Shown here: piece by piece, positions 7,417-11,105 of the stretch
Layout of the letters: each line of letters starts with the position of its first letter
Numbering within the stretch: position 1 is the stretch's first letter
Assembly (NCBI GenBank): GCA_015655225.1
Contig: JAATFK010000194.1
Location: forward strand, 1 to 11,105
Reading direction: 5' to 3'
Source of the DNA: Solirubrobacterales bacterium
GTDB lineage: Bacteria > Actinomycetota > Thermoleophilia > Solirubrobacterales > Solirubrobacteraceae
Length of the DNA stretch: 11,105 nucleotides
Notes under the pieces: generated by a model
Databases searched by the model: none
What the model saw: the letters and a program-made list of their open reading frames with translations, nothing else
What the model was told of the DNA's origin: nothing
Position numbers and translations under genes: made by a program

Positions 7417-7628
7417 CGCTTCAGCAGGTCGGCGCTCGGGCGCGCGACGACGATGTCGCGGACCGCGCGCGTCCGGTGAACGGCGATCGGACGGACCGGG
7501 GTGGCGGCGGGGCGGATGCGCTCACGGTGAGCGGTCACCCGATCGGTCGCCTTGTCGAAGACGACCGAGACGCTGAAGGCGATGACGGCGACCGCGACGA
7601 GGAAGGGAGGGATGTAGAGGAGGCCCAT
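7413..7628 (-). CDS. Small single-pass membrane protein with basic tail, function unknown
   Basis: I do not recognise this 71-residue protein. ATG (complement of 7626-7628) is preceded by GAGGGAG at good spacing, and G/C-ending codons dominate, so it is probably real. Residues about 3-24 (LLYIPPFLVAVAVIAFSVSVVF) form one transmembrane helix. The remaining 47 residues hold many Arg and several His and Pro residues and would lie in the cytoplasm by the positive-inside rule. Its TAG (complement of 7413-7415) overlaps the TAG of the converging REC-PAS-GGDEF-EAL gene (7414-7416) through a shared CTAG. It is divergent from the Arg-tailed DNA-binding protein gene, about 200 bases away. A role beside the c-di-GMP protein is possible, but only position suggests it. 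Confidence 0.7.
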   Translation of the reverse strand: MGLLYIPPFLVAVAVIAFSVSVVFDKATDRVTAHRERIRPAATPVRPIAVHRTRAVRDIVVARPSADLLKR

Positions 7629-7728
7629 GGCTCCCTCATCGGCACGGAGCGGCGATTGGATGAGTCCTGTTTGCGAGCGTGGCCGGATGGCGCCATCGAC
7701 GGCCGCCGCCGCGCCAACCGCTCGTGTC

Positions 7729-7750
7729 TCTCATTCGAGATTGAATGGGA
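7729..7750. promoter_or_regulatory. Inverted repeat in the divergent intergenic region
   Basis: TCTCATTC (7729-7736) and GAATGGGA (7743-7750) are inverted with a 6-base spacer and match at seven of eight positions. The site sits between the divergent starts at 7628 and 7827, just upstream of the candidate promoter for the plus-strand gene, and could be an operator for a dimeric regulator, possibly autoregulation by the winged-helix protein. Confidence 0.35.
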
Positions 7751-7762
7751 CATAACGTCGGG

Positions 7763-7793
7763 TTGATACAGCGTCAGTCACGACCAGTAACAT
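7763..7793 (+). promoter_or_regulatory. Possible promoter for the winged-helix gene
   Basis: TTGATA (7763-7768) resembles a -35 box and TAACAT (7788-7793) fits the actinobacterial TANNNT -10 pattern. The 19-base spacer is longer than ideal. The transcript would start about 25 bases before the ribosome site GAAAGGAA (7813-7820). The 7629-7826 gap is lower in GC than its neighbours, as expected for a divergent promoter region. Confidence 0.35.
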
Positions 7794-7826
7794 GGCAATT
7801 TCCTGGCGTCGCGAAAGGAAACTGCC

Positions 7827-8498
7827 TTGAGCTCCTCTCCCACTGGAAGTATCCCGGTTGACGGTCTGTCGTTCGACGACCTGCTCAAGCAGGTCGACGC
7901 GCGACTCGATCAGTTGCGTCCGTTGGTGCGTGAGTACGAGCAGCTCGAGGTCGCGCGCGCCGCGCTCGCCGTCGGGGTCGGCGCCGCGCCCGCGAGACGC
8001 GCGAGCGGGCGGCCGAGAGCGGCCGCCGCGCCGGCGCGCGCCGGTGGCAGACGCGCGCCGCGCGGCGCGAACCGCGAGGCGATCCTCGGCGTCGTCGGCA
8101 GACGGCCCGGGCTGACGGTCGCGGAGATCGCGGCGTCGACCGGGATCGCGAAGCCGACGGTTCACTCGACCGTCTACGCGCTCAAGAGCAGAGGCGTGCT
8201 GGCGACCGAGGGTGCCGGCATCAGACTCGCCGGCGCGACCACGGCGCCTGCCGCGCCGGCGCCGAGAGCCGCCGCGAGACCGAGAGCGACCCGCGCGAGC
8301 GCGAGAGCGAGACCCAGAGCGAGAGCCGCGACCCGCGCCGCCGCGAGACCGAGAGCCGCCGCCAGAGCGAGACCGAGAGCCAGAGCGAGACCGGCCACCG
8401 CGAGAGCGAGCGCGCCGGCGCCCGCCGCGCCCGCGAGCAGCACCCCGCCGACGGCCACGCCGGCCGCCGTCCCGCCGGCGCCCACCGAGACGAGCTGA
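7827..8498 (+). CDS. Winged-helix DNA-binding protein with GRPR hook and Arg/Ala-rich tail (nucleoid-associated type)
   Basis: TTG 7827 follows GAAAGGAA by about seven bases. The 223-residue product has four parts. Residues about 14-48 form an amphipathic helix likely to dimerise (FDDLLKQVDARLDQLRPLVREYEQL). Residues 56-80 are basic with GRPR at 61-64, the core of an AT-hook. Residues about 82-135 are a winged helix-turn-helix (REAILGVV, PGLTVAEIAASTGIAKPTVHSTVYALKSRGVL). Residues 147-196 are almost only Arg, Ala and Pro, with RPRA at 151, 162, 174 and 182; an Ala/Pro/Thr end follows. Such an H1-like tail, compared with HupB or HupS of other actinobacteria, suggests chromosome compaction or broad regulation rather than a specific activator. 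Family assignment is uncertain. AGA encodes 21 of 34 arginines, very high for this GC content. It converges with the DsbA-like gene seven bases away. Confidence 0.8.
   Translation: MSSSPTGSIPVDGLSFDDLLKQVDARLDQLRPLVREYEQLEVARAALAVGVGAAPARRASGRPRAAAAPARAGGRRAPRGANREAILGVVGRRPGLTVAEIAASTGIAKPTVHSTVYALKSRGVLATEGAGIRLAGATTAPAAPAPRAAARPRATRASARARPRARAATRAAARPRAAARARPRARARPATARASAPAPAAPASSTPPTATPAAVPPAPTETS
8265..8414 (+). repeat. Low-complexity GAGAGC/GAGACC repeat encoding the Arg/Ala tail
   Basis: This part of the winged-helix gene is an irregular repeat of GCGAGA, CCGAGA and GCCAGA codon pairs, encoding RPRA- and ARA-type motifs. Nearly all its arginines are AGA; CGC appears only after ACC. 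The opposite strand is rich in CTCTCG. Such DNA can change length by slippage. Confidence 0.7.
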
Positions 8499-8509
8499 GC
8501 GTCGCTCAG
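8495..8509. terminator. Hairpin shared by two convergent genes, containing both stop codons
   Basis: CTGAGC (8495-8500), GTC loop and GCTCAG (8504-8509) form a perfect 6-bp stem. The TGA of the winged-helix gene (8496-8498) lies in the left arm and the TGA of the opposing gene (complement of 8506-8508) in the right arm. It is short, with a 3-base loop and no T run, so it could be a weak bidirectional terminator or only a consequence of symmetric stops. Confidence 0.4.
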
Positions 8510-9321
8510 GCGACCGAGGTGAGGAGCTTCTGCACCTCGGCGTAGCTCGCCGCGCCGGCGACGCCTCTCTCGCCTCTCGGGCCTCTGAGGATCAGCGTCG
8601 GCGTCGCGCTGACGCCCAGCGCGATCGCGCTCTTGCGGTCGCTGTCGACTTGTCTGACAAACGCCGCGTCGTTGCGGTCGGCCTGCCAGGTCGGCAGCGC
8701 CAGCCGCGGCACCTGGGACGCGAGTCTGCGCAGGTAGCTCTCGGTCACGTAGCCCGTGCCCTCCGCGCCCTGCTCGTGATAGAAGAGCTCGACGTAGTCC
8801 CACATGTGGTTCTGTCTGCCGGCGGCGAGGGCGGCGACCTGCTGGGTCTGGAAGGTCGTGGGGTCCTGCGTCGCGGTCTCGAGTGAGCGGTACTGAATCT
8901 TCATTCTGCCGGTGCGCACGTCGTTGGTGATCACCTGCGGCAGCGTGTTGAGCGTGAAGTCCTGGCAGACCGGGCACTCGAGGTCGCCGTAGTACGTCAT
9001 CGTCACGGGCGCGGTCGCCTTGCCGAGCGTGATGCCGGACTGCGGCACGCCGGTCAGGAGGCTGCTCGCTCTCGCGACGGTCGCTCTCGCGGCGGTGCCG
9101 GTCTGGATCCCCTTGTCCTTCGAGCCACCGCCGCCGCTGGTCGCGATCACGATCACGACGACCACGACGATCGCGACCGCGAGGGCGCCGCCGAGCTGGA
9201 AGATGCGGGTGCGGCGGACCGCGCTGGCGCGGTCGGCGGCCTCGGCCGCGCGCCGCTGCTCACGCGCGGCGTCGCGCTGCTGCTTGCGGCTCGAGCCGCT
9301 CGGGTCGTCGGTTGAAGGCAT
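8506..9321 (-). CDS. Membrane-anchored DsbA-family thioredoxin-fold oxidoreductase
   Basis: The 271-residue product has an Arg/Ala/Gln-rich cytoplasmic N-terminus (1-39), one transmembrane helix (about 40-61, FQLGGALAVAIVVVVVIVIA), a Gly/Ser linker and an extracytoplasmic thioredoxin-fold domain. APVTMTYYGDLECPVCQDF carries the active-site C116-P-V-C119, and SATPTLIL near the end carries the cis-proline loop. A helical insert lies between them, as in DsbA. By family it would oxidise or isomerise thiols of exported proteins, or act like the membrane-bound DsbA-like proteins of mycobacteria. The secreted phosphoesterase and nuclease nearby contain cysteines and could be clients, but that is inference. 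The start was chosen for the complete N-terminal segment; no strong ribosome site precedes it. At least nine arginines are AGA, including all three in LRGPRGERG. Confidence 0.9.
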   Translation of the reverse strand: MPSTDDPSGSSRKQQRDAAREQRRAAEAADRASAVRRTRIFQLGGALAVAIVVVVVIVIATSGGGGSKDKGIQTGTAARATVARASSLLTGVPQSGITLGKATAPVTMTYYGDLECPVCQDFTLNTLPQVITNDVRTGRMKIQYRSLETATQDPTTFQTQQVAALAAGRQNHMWDYVELFYHEQGAEGTGYVTESYLRRLASQVPRLALPTWQADRNDAAFVRQVDSDRKSAIALGVSATPTLILRGPRGERGVAGAASYAEVQKLLTSVA

Positions 9322-9955
9322 GCGCGGGAAGCCTGCGTGTCGAAGCTGAAGATCGCATTAAAGCGCTGCGTCGCGCAACCGCCAGGGGCCGCATCGGGGT
9401 CGCGCTCGCAATCGACGCATTGCGGACATCCGTGCTCTAGCTGAATCGGGTGAGCCGCACGATTCGCTTCTCCGCCGGGTCGAGCTCCGTGCGCCTCGCC
9501 ACGGATCGCCTGCATCGCGACCGCAGTGCCGTATGACAACAACTACTCAACGACTCATGGTGGGACAGCAGGACGTCAACGCCGGCATCAAGGGCACATC
9601 TCGACAACGCCGACAAGCCGGCGGTGCGCGACATCAACGCGGATTCGAGATCGGCTGGCGTCTTCACCCTGGCGATCTGCTTCTCGAGCTCCGGTTGCCA
9701 CGCACCTGGCTGGACGAGGAGTCGTTGGTGCGAGTGGGATCGGACCATGCCAGGACGCTGAGATCCGCGCGTTCCTCAGGGCGTTCGTCTCGACCGAGCG
9801 GAAGGGCGACTACCATGGCCCTCGATGGAGGCGTACGTCGGATCCGGCCGGGCCGTGGCTGCGGGCTCCGGGGAGCCGCGCCCGTGAGGACGCTACGGCG
9901 CGGTGGTCCCCATGCGCGCCCCGGCCTCCGGGGCGCGGTCGAGGTCGCGCCCGGG
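9322..9955. other. Region without a confident gene; partly lower GC
   Basis: Between the DsbA-like gene and the ABC-GAF gene no reading frame can be assigned firmly. About 9340-9780 is roughly 60% GC by eye, against about 72% in neighbouring genes. A minus-strand frame from 9748 to 9437 (103 codons) has a moderately G/C-rich third position and a segment like ELEKQIARVKTPADLESALM, but no good ribosome site and a poor C-terminal half. On the plus strand the ABC frame stays open back to about 9350 and includes GWRLHPGDLLLELRLPRTWL, also without a clear start. The region may hold a decayed gene, promoter sequence for both flanking genes, or the true 5' end of the ABC gene. Confidence 0.5.
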
Positions 9956-11105
9956 GTGCGGCCGATCGTCGACGAGGGCGCGCCCCCGCTGCTGCAGGTC
10001 TCCGGCCTGACCGTGCGCTTCGGCGCCCTCGACGCGCTCGTCGACGTCGGCTTCGAGGTTCGCGCGGGCGAGCTGGTCGCCCTCACCGGGGAGCCGGGCG
10101 CGGGCAAGACCGCGGTCGCGCGCGCGGTCGCCGGCGACGTCGCGCCGGTCGCGGGGCAGATCCTCCTCGGCGGCGAACCGGTCGCCGCCGAGCCGGTCGC
10201 GGCGACCCGTCAGGGGATCTCGATCCTCTGGCAGGAGCTGGCACTCCCCGACAACCTCGACGTCGCCGGCGCCGTCCTGCTCGGCAGCGAGTCGTGGTCG
10301 CTGATGTTCTCCGAGTCGCGCTTCCACGCCGCCGCCTCGGCGCTCCTCGAGCGCCTGCGGATCCCGATCCACGACACGACCCAGCTGGTCGGCTCGCTCA
10401 CCGGCGGCCAGCGTCAGCTGGTCGCACTCGCGGCCGCGCTCGCGCGCGAGCCGCGCCTGCTGATCCTCGACGAGCCGACTGCCGTGCTCGGCCGCGCGGA
10501 GGCGATCCTGGTCGAGGACCTGATGCTGCGGCTGCGCGAGCAGGGCACGACGATCCTGATGATCAGCCGCGACTCCGAGCAGATGTTCCGGATGGCGGAC
10601 CGGATCGTCGTGCTGCGCCACGGCCGCACGGTGGGCGAGCTCGATCCCCGCATCACCCACCCGGACGACCTCGCGGCGCTCCAGGCGGGCCAGGAGATCG
10701 GCTCCTCCGCGCGCCGCCAGCTGACCCGCCTGCACGGCCTCGCCGACCGGCTGATATCCGCCGACCCGGCCTCCAGCCTCTCGCTGATCCTCTCCGCGCT
10801 CGGCTCGGCGCTCAACGTCGAGCGCGTCTGCCTGCACGTCGTCAGCGGCCAGTCGCTCGTCTGCGAGGTCGCCCTCGGGTTCGTCCCCGAGGAGATCGCC
10901 AGCTGGTCGAGACTGCCGCTCGGCCCCGCCGGCGGCCCGATCGGCCGCGCCGCCCAGCGCCAGGAGCGGGTCGTGGAGGAGGACCTGCGGCTCGCGGCGG
11001 GGTCGCCGTTCGGCGAGCTGGCGGCGTCCGGCGCGGTCGCCAGCTCGTGGTCGATCCCGGTCCTCGGCCCGACCGGCGCGGGCGCGGTCATCACCGTCCT
11101 GAGAG
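9956..11105 (+). CDS. RbsA/MglA-like ABC ATPase fused to a GAF domain (3' end outside window)
   Basis: The ABC domain starts near 9986 (LLQVSGLTVRFGALDAL). It has Walker A GEPGAGKT (10088-10111), a Q-loop WQEL (Gln 10232-10234), signature LTGGQ (10397-10411) and Walker B LLILDEP (Asp 10469, Glu 10472). WQELALPDNLDV recalls the HQEL Q-loop of sugar ATPases such as RbsA and MglA. The H-loop reads MISRDSEQM: Arg (10568-10570, CGC) replaces the switch histidine. Where RbsA has a second ATPase domain, a GAF domain begins near 10737 (ILSALGSALNVERVCLHVV) and runs to the edge. Such a chain would be expected to continue into a kinase or other output, so a soluble nucleotide-responsive sensor is as likely as a transporter subunit. 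The start is uncertain: GTG 9956 fits the domain boundary; GTG 9884 (GGGGAG eight bases before) and ATG 9815 (GGAAGGG eight bases before) are alternatives. No permease is visible. Confidence 0.82.
   Translation, partial: MRPIVDEGAPPLLQVSGLTVRFGALDALVDVGFEVRAGELVALTGEPGAGKTAVARAVAGDVAPVAGQILLGGEPVAAEPVAATRQGISILWQELALPDNLDVAGAVLLGSESWSLMFSESRFHAAASALLERLRIPIHDTTQLVGSLTGGQRQLVALAAALAREPRLLILDEPTAVLGRAEAILVEDLMLRLREQGTTILMISRDSEQMFRMADRIVVLRHGRTVGELDPRITHPDDLAALQAGQEIGSSARRQLTRLHGLADRLISADPASSLSLILSALGSALNVERVCLHVVSGQSLVCEVALGFVPEEIASWSRLPLGPAGGPIGRAAQRQERVVEEDLRLAAGSPFGELAASGAVASSWSIPVLGPTGAGAVITVLR

Noticed and set aside
7380..7766. Plus-strand reading frame across the small membrane protein gene and its upstream region
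   Set aside because: The composition is Arg/Asp/Gly-rich with no domain. The minus-strand frame has a ribosome site and a membrane helix.
8265..8414. Short GAGA-type repeats considered as a CRISPR array or satellite
   Set aside because: There are no constant repeats separated by unique spacers. The pattern is fully explained by alternating Arg and Ala/Pro codons in the protein tail.
8174..8977. Minus-strand frame with a long alternating Leu/Ala hydrophobic tract that looks like membrane protein
   Set aside because: The tract is only the antisense reading of the Arg/Ala tail codons, and the frame overlaps the well-supported DsbA-like gene out of register.
9437..9748. Minus-strand reading frame of 103 codons
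   Set aside because: Parts look protein-like, but there is no good ribosome site, the C-terminal half is Arg/Cys-rich and unlike a folded protein, and plus-strand frames are open too. Kept only in the description of the unassigned region.

Overview
The window is about 70% GC or more, with strongly G/C-ending codons, GTG/TTG starts and tightly packed genes. It reads as a chromosomal segment of a high-GC actinomycetote. The protein types (LTD-bearing secreted nuclease, Arg/Ala-tailed DNA-binding protein, REC-PAS-GGDEF-EAL) and frequent AGA arginine codons would fit a Thermoleophilia/Solirubrobacterales member such as Conexibacter. That placement is an impression, not a demonstrated assignment.

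Layout. (1) 1-447: the C-terminal end of an aldo/keto reductase, followed by two hairpins. (2) 498-5201: two secreted enzymes on the plus strand. The first is a PF04185 phosphoesterase (acid phosphatase/phospholipase C type), preceded by six contiguous 11-bp direct repeats that all carry TCA at the same place, the hallmark of an actinobacterial PHO box. The second is a large extracellular nuclease (LTD, OB-like region, endonuclease/exonuclease/phosphatase domain). A perfect 12-bp hairpin separates them. Together they look like a phosphate-scavenging pair: one releases phosphate from phosphoesters or phospholipids, the other degrades extracellular nucleic acid. (3) 5305-7416: a REC-PAS-GGDEF-EAL protein in which the catalytic motifs of both c-di-GMP domains are intact. 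It converges with a 71-residue single-pass membrane protein on the minus strand, sharing a CTAG that gives both stop codons.

(4) 7629-8498: a divergent intergenic region, then a TTG-started gene for a nucleoid-type DNA-binding protein (coiled coil, GRPR hook, winged helix, long Arg/Ala tail). (5) 8506-9321 minus: a membrane-anchored DsbA-like thioredoxin-fold protein with CPVC. It converges with the previous gene on a hairpin that contains both stop codons. (6) 9322-9955: about 600 bases, much of it of lower GC, in which no gene can be assigned firmly. (7) 9956 to the right edge: an RbsA/MglA-like ABC ATPase fused to a GAF domain, with arginine in place of the H-loop histidine. It continues off the window.

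The most noteworthy items are the six-unit PHO-like array, the ABC-GAF fusion with its altered switch residue, the Arg-tailed DNA-binding protein, and a sharp gene-to-gene difference in use of the AGA codon.
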